A stretch of 16,050 nt of DNA from DASZMJ01 sp035551935. GTDB lineage: Bacteria > Planctomycetota > Planctomycetia > Isosphaerales > Isosphaeraceae. The notes beneath the pieces are model-generated. The model saw nothing but the letters and a program-made list of their open reading frames with translations, was not told the DNA's origin and made no database searches. A program made the translations under genes and the position numbers. The first letter of the stretch is position 1. Each line of letters starts with the position of its first letter. Positions 6,246-15,500 of this stretch are shown here, piece after piece. The DNA lies in contig DASZMJ010000174.1 of the NCBI GenBank assembly GCA_035551935.1, positions 1-16,050 on the forward strand, written 5' to 3'.

Positions 6246-9200
6246 TCACCGACCTGAGGCGGGCGTCCCGCGCGCCGGGTCCGCGCCGGCGAGGTTGAGG
6301 GCCTCGGCGAAGAGGATCTGGGAGTCCGGCCAATCGTCCTCGACGAGGTCGGGGGTGGTCGAAGCCGCCGGGGGTCGGGCCGGCCGGGCGTGGTGCTGGG
6401 CGGCCTTGTCCAGCCAGGTGCGCGCCTCCTCGGCGCGGCCGAGCCGGGCGCAGGCCATGGCGAGGAGGGGCCAGCAGGCCGGGGCCCGAGCCGGGTCTTG
6501 GGCCATCGATGCCAGGGCGGCCGCGCGGGCCTGCTCCCACTGCCCGGCCCGGTACCGGGCCAGCGCGAGGACGAACCCGGCCCGGCTGCCGGCGGGCGTC
6601 CAGAGAAGCGCCCGCTCGACGAGCCGGATGGACCGTGCCGGGTCGGAGGCCGCGCCCGGCGCCAGGACGAGGGCGCGGGCCGCGTCCAGGCCCCAGATGG
6701 GGGAGGGCTCGCGCGCGAGCTGGTCGCGGAGGCGGTCGCGGAGCCGGCCGAAGCCGGCGACGTCCCCGCGCAGCAGCAGGACGCGGGCGGAGCCGAGCCA
6801 CGCGGGGCCATCGTCCGGCTCGCCGTCGGCGAACCAACGGTCGTCGTCGCCCGCGGCCTCCTCCCACGCCCCGAGCCGCATCGCCAGGCCGGCCCGACGC
6901 AGCCGCGCCGGGGTGTCCGGCGGCGCCTCGCCGCGGAGCCGCGCGAAGTGGGACGCCGCGACGGCCGCCTGGCCGTCGCGGACGGCCGCGGCGGCCTCGG
7001 CGAGGTGCCAGGCGAAACGCCGGGCCCGCGCCTCCGCGAACCGATCGGCCGGGTCGGGCGGCCCGTCGCCGCCGTCCCAGACGCTGAGGCTCTCGTCCCA
7101 GTTCGTGCTGGCCAGTCGCCGGCCGTCGGGGCTCCAGGCCGCGATCGGGTTGAAGCCGCCGTCGAGCGCCCGTCGCGAGGGGACCCGCAGGGCCAGCAGC
7201 TCCTTCCCCCCGCGGACGTCCCAGAGCCGCACCTTCTCGCGGTCGGCGCCCGCCAGCCGCCGGCCGTCGGGGCTGAACGCCAGGCCGAAGATCGGCGCGT
7301 CGTCGTCGCGGAGGCGGACGGCGCGGCCGGTCGCCAGGCCGTGGAGCGCGAGGTTCCCATCGCCGTCCGCCGCGGCGAGCGTCCGGCCGTCCGGGCTGAA
7401 GGCCAGGGCGATGACCGGCTGGTCGCCCATCGGCAAGGCGAGCAGCGGCCGGCCCCCGGGCAGGGCGCAGACCCGCACCAGGGCGTGGGGGCGGCCCGGC
7501 CGACCCGGCACGGGGTCGCCCTCGTAGTCGTCGAACGCGAGCGTCCGGCCGTCGGGGCCGAGGGCGACCACCCCGTGGATGAACGCAGCCGGCCCGCCGG
7601 CCGGCCGGAACGCGGCGAGGGTGCGACCCGTCGCGGCGTCCCAGGCCCGGACCTCGCGGAGGTTCCCCTCCGGCCCCTTCGTCGTCCCCGCGGCGGCGAC
7701 GAGCCGGCCGTCGCGGCCGCAATCGACGCCGGTCGCCGGGAGCGTCAACCCCCGGAGCACCGCCAGCTCCCGGCCTTGCTCCGCGTCGTAGAGCCTCACG
7801 AGCGTGCGGTCCTCGGCGACCGTCGCCAGGCGGCGGCCGTCGGTCGAAAAGGCGGCGACGACCGCGGGGGTCAGCCACTCGCGCGTCAGGTCGAGGGTCG
7901 GGCCGAGGGCGACCCGGCCCGCCACCGGCTCCCAGGTCTCGAGCCTCCCGTTGAGCCGGAGCATCCGGAGCCGACGGCCCTCGGGCTCGAACGCCAGGGC
8001 CCGGCAATACGCCGAGGGGAGCGCCCGAGACTCCGGGGGGCGGGTCAGGTCCCAGAGCCTCACGTCGCCGGCATGCCGCCCGCCGGAGGCCAGGCACCAG
8101 CCGTCGGGGTGGAAGGCGACGGAGGCGACCCACTCGGCGTGGCCTCGGAAGGTGACCCGCTCGTCGCCGGTCTGGGCGTCCCAGAGGCGGACGGTCGAGT
8201 CCGCCCCGGCGGTGGCGACCTGGCGGCCGTCGGGGCGGAAGGCGACGCCGAGCACGGCCCCGTCGTGCCCGCCGAGGACGTGCAGGGGCTGACCGCCCTC
8301 CAGGTCCCAGACCCGGGGGGGGCTGGTCGCGACGACGAGATCGCGGCCGTCGGGGCGGAAGGCCAGGCCGGGTCCCTCGTCGACGAAGAAGCGGACGTGC
8401 CGGGCTTCCGGCTCGCGGGGTCCGTGGGGCAGGCTGCGGAGCTCGCGGCCGGTCGCCACCTCGCGGACGACCACCGCCTCCGCGCCGCTGACGGCCAGCA
8501 GCCGGCCGTCGGGGCTGAGGGTCGCCCGGCCGCCGGGCGAGGGGAGGCGTCGGGTCGGCCAGCCGGTCGCGAGGTCCCAGAAGGTGACGGCGTCGCGGCC
8601 GCCGACGACGAGGGAGCGGCCGTCCGGGCTGAACGCCGCGCTGCCGCCGGCCTTCCAGGCGAGGGACTCGCGGCCGACGGCCGGGTCGAGGAGATGGACC
8701 AGGCCGTCGTCCGTGCTGACGGCGAGGGTGCGGCCGTCGGGGCTGAACTCGACGCGGTGGGCCAGCGCGTGCATGCGGACGGAGCAGAGCCGCGCGCCGG
8801 TGGTCGCGTCCCGGACCTCGACCGTCGAGCGGTCGGGGTCGTGGCGCCCGCGATTGGGGTTGAAGCCGGCGAAGGCCAGGCGCGCGCCGTCGGGGCTGAA
8901 GGCCAGGGCGGCCGTCATGGGGAAGTCGGGGACGTCGAAGGCGAGCAGCTCGGGGTGGGTCAGGCCCTGGAGGTAGTGCCACTCCCAGCCGCGGCGGCCG
9001 GGCTCGCACTGGTCGAGGGTCCGCTCGGCGCGGGCGACGCTGTTGAGCCGCCATTCGAGCCGGGCCTGGGCGATCCGGCTGACGTAGAGGTGGTCGCGGG
9101 CCTGGTCGGCCTCGGCCTCGGACCGCCGCCAGAGGGCGGCGATCCCCGCGAACCCCATGGCGACGACCAGCAGCAGGGCGCCGACCAGGGCGGCCTTCAC

Positions 9201-10493
9201 CGGCTCGCGCCGGACCCAGCGCCGGAGCCGGCCCGGCCAGCCGACGCGGCGGGCCCGGATCGGCCGGTACTCGAGGAACCGGCGCAGGTCCTCGGCGAGC
9301 TCCCGAGCCGTGCCGTAGCGGCGGCGCGGCTCCTTCTCGAGGCACTTCAGGCAGATCGTCTCCAGCTCGCGCGGGACGTGCCGCTGCAACCGCGCCGGCG
9401 GCAGCGGCTCCTGGCCGGTGACCTGGTCGAGCGTCGAGAGCGGGGTGGCCCCCTGGAACGGCGGCCGGCCGGTCAGGGCCTCGTAGAGGATCGCCCCCAG
9501 GGCGTAGACGTCGGTGGCCGGCGAGATCGCGTCGGGCGTCCCGGCGGCCTGCTCGGGGGCCATGTAGCTCGGGGTGCCGAGGAGGTCGCCGGTCCGGGTC
9601 AACCCCGCGTCGTGCTCGAGCAGCTTGGCCAGGCCGAAGTCGGTGACCTTGGGCGTGCCGTCGTCGGCCAGGACGACGTTGGCCGGCTTGAGGTCGCGGT
9701 GCACGACCCCGCGCTCATGCGCGTAGTGGACGGCCCGCGCCAGCGTCTCGATCAGCGCGGCGGCCGCGCGGGGGTCCTGCGGAGTGCCGGCGAGCCGGTG
9801 CCGGAGGCTCCCCCCGGCGGCGTACTCGAGGGCGAGGTAGCCCTGGCCCCGGTGCTCGCCGACCTCGTAGACCTGGACGATGTTGGGGTGCTGGAAGCGG
9901 GCGGCGGTCTCGGCCTCGGCGCGGAAGCGGGCCGCGACCTCGGGGTCGGCGTAGACCCAGGCGCGGATCACCTTGAGGGCGACCGTCCGGTTGAGGCCGC
10001 GCTGGCGGGCCCGGTATACCGCGCCCATGCCGCCGCGACCGAGCTCGTCGAGCGCCTCGTAACCGGGGATGTCCGGGTCGGCCGCGACGCCGGGCGCGGC
10101 GGCCGGCGGCGCCGCCTCGTGCCACGTCGCCGCGTCCCCATCCCCGAGCGCGCGGTGGACGTCGAGCTGCCGCCGCAGTCGCTCGGCGAACCGCGGGAAC
10201 CGTCCGGCGAGCTCCGCCGGCTCGGGCGGCTCGCCGAGCGACTCGCGCACGAGGTATTCGCCGTAGACGAGCTCGAAGAGCGCCTCGTCGTCGTCCCGCA
10301 GGGCCGGGAACTCGGCGACGTACGCCTCGACCGGCACCCGCTCGCCCGCGCGCCAGCGCACGAGCTGGTCGGCGCAGAGGCGGTCCGCCAGGTCGGCCCC
10401 GTCGTCGCCGTCGCCCCGGTCGATCCGGGTCGAGCGGTCGCCGCGACGGCCGCCCTGGGCCGGGGGGATCGTGCCGTCGGCCAGCTCATCCAT
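6246..10493 (-). CDS. Membrane Ser/Thr protein kinase with C-terminal WD40 repeats
   Basis: A 1415-residue Hanks-type kinase. Residues of about 32-120 form the helical N-terminal extension typical of planctomycete kinases. The kinase domain spans about 145-410: Gly loop GRGGMGAVY (152-160), ATP-binding K174, catalytic HRDLKPAN with D267, DFG with D285, and APE at 312-314. All key residues are present. One membrane helix (about 432-455, VKAALVGALLLVVAMGF) follows. Residues of about 530-1140 hold WD40 repeats with 14 recognisable 'FSPDGR'-type signatures, enough for two seven-bladed propellers. The C-terminal part (about 1150-1400) is Ala/Leu-rich and TPR-like. The catalytic domain should be cytoplasmic and the repeats extracytoplasmic. 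I chose ATG 10493 because GAGG lies 8 bases upstream; an in-frame ATG at 10550 has a weaker site. It is the last gene of a leftward FHA-sigma-kinase operon. The ligand of the propellers and the kinase substrate are unknown; the adjacent sigma factor is a candidate substrate. Confidence 0.93.
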   Translation of the reverse strand: MDELADGTIPPAQGGRRGDRSTRIDRGDGDDGADLADRLCADQLVRWRAGERVPVEAYVAEFPALRDDDEALFELVYGEYLVRESLGEPPEPAELAGRFPRFAERLRRQLDVHRALGDGDAATWHEAAPPAAAPGVAADPDIPGYEALDELGRGGMGAVYRARQRGLNRTVALKVIRAWVYADPEVAARFRAEAETAARFQHPNIVQVYEVGEHRGQGYLALEYAAGGSLRHRLAGTPQDPRAAAALIETLARAVHYAHERGVVHRDLKPANVVLADDGTPKVTDFGLAKLLEHDAGLTRTGDLLGTPSYMAPEQAAGTPDAISPATDVYALGAILYEALTGRPPFQGATPLSTLDQVTGQEPLPPARLQRHVPRELETICLKCLEKEPRRRYGTARELAEDLRRFLEYRPIRARRVGWPGRLRRWVRREPVKAALVGALLLVVAMGFAGIAALWRRSEAEADQARDHLYVSRIAQARLEWRLNSVARAERTLDQCEPGRRGWEWHYLQGLTHPELLAFDVPDFPMTAALAFSPDGARLAFAGFNPNRGRHDPDRSTVEVRDATTGARLCSVRMHALAHRVEFSPDGRTLAVSTDDGLVHLLDPAVGRESLAWKAGGSAAFSPDGRSLVVGGRDAVTFWDLATGWPTRRLPSPGGRATLSPDGRLLAVSGAEAVVVREVATGRELRSLPHGPREPEARHVRFFVDEGPGLAFRPDGRDLVVATSPPRVWDLEGGQPLHVLGGHDGAVLGVAFRPDGRQVATAGADSTVRLWDAQTGDERVTFRGHAEWVASVAFHPDGWCLASGGRHAGDVRLWDLTRPPESRALPSAYCRALAFEPEGRRLRMLRLNGRLETWEPVAGRVALGPTLDLTREWLTPAVVAAFSTDGRRLATVAEDRTLVRLYDAEQGRELAVLRGLTLPATGVDCGRDGRLVAAAGTTKGPEGNLREVRAWDAATGRTLAAFRPAGGPAAFIHGVVALGPDGRTLAFDDYEGDPVPGRPGRPHALVRVCALPGGRPLLALPMGDQPVIALAFSPDGRTLAAADGDGNLALHGLATGRAVRLRDDDAPIFGLAFSPDGRRLAGADREKVRLWDVRGGKELLALRVPSRRALDGGFNPIAAWSPDGRRLASTNWDESLSVWDGGDGPPDPADRFAEARARRFAWHLAEAAAAVRDGQAAVAASHFARLRGEAPPDTPARLRRAGLAMRLGAWEEAAGDDDRWFADGEPDDGPAWLGSARVLLLRGDVAGFGRLRDRLRDQLAREPSPIWGLDAARALVLAPGAASDPARSIRLVERALLWTPAGSRAGFVLALARYRAGQWEQARAAALASMAQDPARAPACWPLLAMACARLGRAEEARTWLDKAAQHHARPARPPAASTTPDLVEDDWPDSQILFAEALNLAGADPARGTPASGR

Positions 10494-10601
10494 CGTCGGC
10501 GCCTCGGTCCGGGGCGATCGTCGGCCGTGTCGCGCTGTACCCCGACTCATCGATCCATTGCCGTCGGGCCGAGGATCGGACAGGACGACGGCCGGGGCCC
10601 G

Positions 10602-11210
10602 TCAGCCGCCGACCGGCGCATCGAGCCCGAGCTCCGGCCCAACGCGAGCGATCGCGCGGGAGAGTTGCTTGCGGCGCGCCTCGGCCGTCCCGCCGAGGGC
10701 CGCGGCGACGGCCGCCCAGTCGAGGCCCCGGGAGCGCAGCTCGGCGACCGCCCGCTCCTCGTCGGTGAGCCGGCGTCGGCAGAGCTCCAGCAGCTCGCGC
10801 ATCGAGACGATCTGGCTGGGGCTCTCCTCGGCGGCGGTCGCCGCGTCGTCGGCCGGGCCGGCCGGGTCGACGCGGCGGACGTCGCGCCGCCGCCGCTGGT
10901 GGAAGCGGACCTGTTGCGCGAGCTTGTTCCGCGCCATGCCGACCAGCAGCGGCACGAGCCGTCGGGGTTCGTCGAGGTCGAACTCGCCGACCGCGGCGCG
11001 GATGAAGAAGCTGGCCAGCACCGACTGGCAGACATCCATCGAGTCGAAGACGCGCCGGAGCCGGGGGTTGCGCAGCCGGAGCCAGCCCCGGATCTCCAGG
11101 CGGATCTCGGGCTCATAGCGGCGGACGAGCTCCTCGGCGGCGCGCTCGTCGCCCGCGCGGATCCGGCGGATGAACTCCGCATAGCCTTCGCCGTCCAGCG
11201 GTTCGGCCAT
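10602..11210 (-). CDS. ECF-type RNA polymerase sigma factor (kinase-linked)
   Basis: A 202-residue protein with the two-domain layout of extracytoplasmic-function sigma factors. Region 2 covers about residues 25-112 (LVRRYEPEIRLEIRG, SMDVCQSVLASFFIRAAVGEF, LLVGMARNKLAQQVR). Region 4 covers about 140-192, with a helix-turn-helix (LTDEERAVAELRSRGLDWAAVAAAL, then RRKQLSRAIARV). Region 3 is absent, as expected for ECF proteins. The ATG at 11210 is chosen because the family's N-terminus begins there; the frame runs further upstream through low-complexity sequence, and the ribosome-binding site is weak. It lies 26 bases after the FHA gene and about 108 bases before the WD40 kinase, all on one strand, so the three are probably co-transcribed. 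Planctomycetes have ECF groups regularly found beside Ser/Thr kinases. Control by phosphorylation instead of a classical anti-sigma factor is an inference. Confidence 0.9.
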   Translation of the reverse strand: MAEPLDGEGYAEFIRRIRAGDERAAEELVRRYEPEIRLEIRGWLRLRNPRLRRVFDSMDVCQSVLASFFIRAAVGEFDLDEPRRLVPLLVGMARNKLAQQVRFHQRRRRDVRRVDPAGPADDAATAAEESPSQIVSMRELLELCRRRLTDEERAVAELRSRGLDWAAVAAALGGTAEARRKQLSRAIARVGPELGLDAPVGG

Positions 11211-11236
11211 GGTCGGTCTCGCGACGAACCGGCTCG

Positions 11237-11668
11237 TCAGGGCGGGGACGCCGCCTCGTCGGCCTCGCTCCGGTGGGGGCACGAGACTGACTGTAGACTC
11301 GCCGCCGGCCGTTGTCCACCAGATTCGCCGGGCTCGAACGCGGAGAGCGTCGGGATCTCCCGCGATTCCGCGGGCCGCTCCAGGCGGAAGCGGAGGTGCG
11401 CGATCGTCAATTCGTCGCCCGGTCGGAGCCGCCCCGCCGCGACCCGCCGGCCGTTGACCCGGATGCCGTTGGTGCTGCCGAGGTCGCGCACGAGCAGGTC
11501 GCCGCCGAGTACGGTCAGGCAGCAGTGTTGCCGCGAGACCCGGATGGAGTCGATCCGGACGTCGCAACTCGGGTGGCGCCCCAGCACCAACAGGCGGCCG
11601 CCGAGGAGGACGTCGGGGCCGTCGTCCAGGGCGACCAGGCGGATCGCCGGGAGGTCGGGGGTCGTCAT
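11237..11668 (-). CDS. FHA-domain phosphothreonine-binding protein
   Basis: A 143-residue soluble protein, nearly all one FHA domain (about residues 8-97). The conserved ligand-binding residues are present: GR at 30-31 (LGRHPSCDVRID), S45-R46-x-H48 (VSRQH), and N67 in LGSTNG, followed by VNGRRV and LRPGDELTI. FHA domains bind phosphothreonine peptides and commonly partner with Ser/Thr kinases. The tail of about 45 residues is low-complexity and probably disordered. The start is set at ATG 11668 because the domain begins right after it; an in-frame ATG at 11803 adds only Pro/Arg/Gly-rich residues. An AAGG lies about 11 bases upstream. It is the first gene of the leftward operon, 26 bases before the sigma gene. 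It probably links the kinase to the sigma factor or to another phosphorylated partner; no binding partner is shown by the sequence. Confidence 0.9.
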   Translation of the reverse strand: MTTPDLPAIRLVALDDGPDVLLGGRLLVLGRHPSCDVRIDSIRVSRQHCCLTVLGGDLLVRDLGSTNGIRVNGRRVAAGRLRPGDELTIAHLRFRLERPAESREIPTLSAFEPGESGGQRPAASLQSVSCPHRSEADEAASPP

Positions 11669-11949
11669 GATGGCTCGGCCTTGTTCGAGGAGAGGTCGTG
11701 GCGGGAAAGTTGGGCCCGCCCCCGGCGGTCGGAGCCACGACGACGGGCGCCGCCGGGCCCGGCCCGTCGCCTCGCCCTCGGCCGCCCCGTTCGACGGCAA
11801 CATCGCCGGCCGCCCGGGCTGCCGGACACGGCCCCGGTTTTTTGTTGCGGCCGTCCGGCGGCGGCCCGGGCGGCAATAAGGATGAGGAAGGGTTAGGGCC
11901 GGCGCTCGTGCGAGCCGAGAGCCCTCACCGTCCCATCGGAGCCCTCGCC
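11669..11949. other. Divergent control region between the two sigma/kinase modules
   Basis: These 281 bases separate the leftward FHA-sigma-kinase genes from the rightward sigma-kinase genes and must carry both promoters. I see no clear -35/-10 pair in either direction, which would be expected if the genes are read by alternative sigma factors. The visible features are a hairpin with a T6 run (11814-11843), a purine-rich patch (about 11875-11896, AATAAGGATGAGGAAGGG), and a GGAG at 11938-11941 serving the sigma gene at 11950. Confidence 0.5.
11814..11843 (+). terminator. Candidate intrinsic terminator (GC stem plus T6)
   Basis: CCGGGC (11814-11819) can pair with GCCCCGG (11831-11837) with one bulged C, directly followed by TTTTTT (11838-11843). 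On the plus strand this would stop transcription arriving from the left, before the sigma gene at 11950. The stem is short, so this is tentative. Confidence 0.3.
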
Positions 11950-12552
11950 ATGGCGGAAATCGACTCGGTCACGTGCCTGCTCGACGGACTGAAGGCGGGC
12001 GACGGCGACGACATCCGGCGGCTCTGGGACCGCTACTTCGAACGGCTCGTCCACCTGGCCGGCGCGCGGCTCCCCCGCAACACCCGCCGCGTCGCGGACG
12101 AGGAGGACGTGGCCCTGAGCGCCTTCCGGAGCTTCTGCGAGCGGGTCGGCCGCGGCCAGTTCCCGCGCCTGGCCGACCGCAACGACCTCTGGCGCGTCCT
12201 GGCCACCATCACGACCCGCAAGGCGGCCGACGCGTTGCGACACCAGTGGCGCCAGAAGCGGGGCGGCGGCCGGACCCTCGGCGAGTCGGCCCTGGGCGAC
12301 GTCGACGACGCGACCGCGATGGACCGGCTCGTCGGCCGCGAGCCGACCCCGGAGGAGGTCGTCCGGTTCGCCGACGACTGCGACCGCCTCCTCGCCAGGC
12401 TCGACGACCCGTCCCTCCGCTCCATCGCCCTCCTCCGGCTCGAGGGCCACACCAGCGACGAGATCGCCGCCGCGCTGAACAGGTCCACGCGCACCGTCGA
12501 CCGGAAGCTCGCCCTGATCCGCGCCATCTGGGAGAAGGACTCGCCGGTATGA
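11950..12552 (+). CDS. ECF-type RNA polymerase sigma factor (kinase-linked, second copy)
   Basis: A 200-residue ECF-type sigma factor, most like the planctomycete Sigma70_ECF family. Region 2 covers about residues 20-105 (IRRLWDRYFERLVHLAGARL, DEEDVALSAFRSFCERVGRGQF, LWRVLATITTRKAADALRHQ). A linker with GRTLGESAL follows. Region 4 covers about 140-195 with helix-turn-helix LEGHTSDEIAAALNRSTRTVDRKL given here as two parts: LEGHTSDEIAAALN and RSTRTVDRKL. GGAG at 11938-11941 lies 8 bases before the ATG, and the family N-terminus starts here. It is a divergent relative of the sigma factor at 10602-11210, with shared 'DVxxSxxxSFxxR' and 'GxF' spacing in region 2. Its TGA overlaps the ATG of the kinase (ATGA at 12549-12552), so the two are translationally coupled. 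The kinase is therefore its likely regulator, by inference. Confidence 0.92.
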   Translation: MAEIDSVTCLLDGLKAGDGDDIRRLWDRYFERLVHLAGARLPRNTRRVADEEDVALSAFRSFCERVGRGQFPRLADRNDLWRVLATITTRKAADALRHQWRQKRGGGRTLGESALGDVDDATAMDRLVGREPTPEEVVRFADDCDRLLARLDDPSLRSIALLRLEGHTSDEIAAALNRSTRTVDRKLALIRAIWEKDSPV

Positions 12553-15500
12553 GCCCCCAGGCGACGACCGGCGGCGAGGCCCTGTCCCTGACCGCCCGAC
12601 GGCGGATCGACGCGGCCTGCGACGCGTTCGAGGACGCCTGGCGCGACGGCGGGCGGCCGGACCCGGCGGACTTCCTGGCCGGGGCGCCGACGACGACGCG
12701 GGGCCGGCTCTTCCGCGAGCTCCTGGCCCTCGACCTGGAGTACCGGCTCGCCGCCGGCGAGCGGCCGGACGCCGCCTCCTATCGCGAGCGGTTCCCCGAG
12801 CACGGCGACGCCATCGACTCGGCCTTCACGGTCGACGGCCTCGACGGCCCGACCGGCGCCGGCCCGTCGGGCATCGCGCCGACCTGCACGGGGGCCTGGC
12901 CGTCGCCGTCCGGGCCCGCCGACGGCCAGGCCGACGCCCTGGCCGAGGCCGGGTACGAGGTCCTCGGCGAGCTGGGGCGCGGCGGCATGGGCGCCGTGTA
13001 CCGGGCCCGCCAGGTCGCGCTCGGCCGCACGGTCGCCGTCAAGGTCATCAAGGCCGGCGGCTTCGCCACCGACGCCGAGCGCCGCCGGTTCCAGAACGAG
13101 GCCGAGGCGGTGGCGCAGCTCGATCACCCGAACATCGTGCCGATCTTCGAGGTCGGCCGCGGCCGCGGCCTGGACTTCTTCAGCATGAAGCTGGTCGCCG
13201 GCGGTGGCCTCGACCGGCGGCTCGGCGAGTTCGCCGCCGACCCCCGCGCCGCGGCCCGGCTCGTCGCCGTCGCCGCCGAGGCGGTCCACCACGCGCACCG
13301 GCGGGGCATCCTCCACCGCGACCTCAAGCCCGCCAACATCCTCGTCGACGGCGGGCCCGAGGTCCCCGTCGGGCAGCTCAACCCGCATATCACCGACTTC
13401 GGCCTCGCCCGCCGCCTCGAGGCCGATGGCGACCTGACGAGCTCGGGCGTCATCGTCGGGACGCCGTCGTACATGTCCCCGGAACAGGCCTCGGGCAAGC
13501 ACGGGACGCTCACCACCGCGGCCGACGTCTACGGCCTCGGCGCCGTCCTCTACGCCCTCCTGACCGGCCGGGCGCCCCACGCCGGCAGCAGCCTGGTCGA
13601 GACCCTCGACCTCGTGCGCGGGGCGGCGCCCGAGCCGCCGTCGCGGCGCAACCGCCGCGTCCCGCGCGACCTGGAGGTCGTCTGCCTGAAGTGCCTCGAC
13701 AAGGACCCCGGCCGTCGTTATGCCGACGCGCAAGCCCTCGCCGACGACCTCCGGCGCTGGCACGCCGGCGAGCCGATCGTGGCCCGGCCGGTCGGGCCGG
13801 CGACGCAGGCCCTCAAGTGGTGCCGCCGCCACCCCTTGCCGGCGGCCCTGGCGACCTCGCTGGTGCTGGCCGTCCTCGGCGGCCTTGCCGGCGTGACCTG
13901 GAAGTGGCGGGAGGCGGCCCGCGAGGCGGCCAAGTCCGCCGAGCTGGTCGACTACCTGGCCAACCGGGTGCTCGCCGAGGCCTCGACGGAGGCCAATCCC
14001 CGCGCCGCCGACCTCACCGTCCGCGCCATGCTCGACCGGGCGGCGGCCCGGATCGGCGGCGACTTCCAGGGGCGGCCCGAGGTCGAGGCGGCGATCCGCG
14101 AGACGGTCGGCTCGGCCTACCTCTCGCTCGGCGAGTACGGCCGGGCCGAGCCCCACCTGCGCACCGCCGTCGGGCTCGACGTGCGGCTCTTCGGGCCGGG
14201 CCACCCGACCACGCTCCGCGCCGCCAACAAGCTCGCCGCCCTGCTCGACGAGGCCGGCCGGGTCGTCGAGGCCGAGCCGTTGTCGCGCCGGAACCTGGAG
14301 GCCGCCCGCCGCGCGGTCGGGCCCGACGGGCCGGCCACGCTCGACGCGGCCGACCGGCTCGGGTCGGTGCTCCGGCGGCTCCGCAGGCTCGACGAGGCCG
14401 AGCCCTTGCTCCGGCAGACCCTCGACGCCCGCCGCCGCGGGCTCCCGCCGGACCACCCCGACACGCTCCGATCGGTGAGGGCGCTCTGCCTGCTCTTGCT
14501 CGACCGCGCCCGGTTCGCCGAGGCCGAGGCGCTCGCCTTCGAGTACGAGCATGGCATCCGCTGCGCGCGGGGCCCCAATCACCCCGACAACGTGTCGGCG
14601 CTCGCCTTCCGCGGGCTCATCCGCCGGCACCAGGGCAAGGCCGCCGAGGCCGAGCCGTACTACCGCCGCGCGGCGGCGGAGGCCCGCCGCATCCTCGGCC
14701 CCGAGCACCCGCGCACCCGTTCTGCCGAGGCCGACCTCGCCCGCGTGCTCCGGGACCTGGGCCGGCCATCCCGACCGCCCGCTGATCGGCCCGCCGCCGT
14801 CGGCCGCGGCGGGCCCCTCCGCCCCCGTTCGCCTTGCCCAAGGGGACCTCCCATGAACGGATCGCGTCGCGGCTTCACGCTGATCGAGCTGCTGGTGGTG
14901 ATCGCGATCATCGGCATCCTGATCGCCCTGCTCCTGCCGGCGGTGCAGGCCGCGCGCGAGGCGGCCCGCCGCCTCCGGTGCTCCAACAACATGAAGCAGA
15001 TCGGCCTGGCGATCCACCACTACAACGCGGCCTACGACGTCCTGCCGCCGGTGGGTGGGGTGGACTACCGGGGCAACTCGATCGGCAGTGGCCTCGTCCC
15101 GCAGACCGCCTCGGTCCACCTCCGCTTGCTCAACTACCTCGAGCAGACGGCGGTCTACAACGCCTACAACTTCGAGCTCGGCGACGTCGTCGCGGGCAAC
15201 GCCGTCGCCGCGAACACGACGGTCATGGCGACGGCGATCCCCGGCTACCTCTGCCCGTCGGACGCCAACCCGGGCAACGACGGCACCATCGTCGGCTTCG
15301 ACCTCCGCGTCACCTGCATCAACTACGCGATCAACGGCGGCGGCAACCGGCAGAACAACGGCGGCCGCGTCGACGGCATGGCCTGGTGGCTCGGCGGCAA
15401 CCCCTCCTTCGGGGCGAGGGTCCACTTGGCCAGCATCACCGACGGCACCGGCAACACGGCCGCCTTCAGCGAATGGGTCAAGGGGCGGTCGGGCGTCGAC

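Noticed and set aside
6390..11879. Plus-strand open frame of more than 1800 codons across the minus-strand sigma and kinase genes
   Set aside because: It is a GC-driven shadow: Arg/Gly/Pro/Ala-rich, with no domain, lying over genes with clear kinase, WD40, sigma and FHA motifs.
11842..11880. TTGTTG and AATAAG as a promoter for the plus-strand sigma gene
   Set aside because: The spacing is 27 bases, far outside the usual 16-18.
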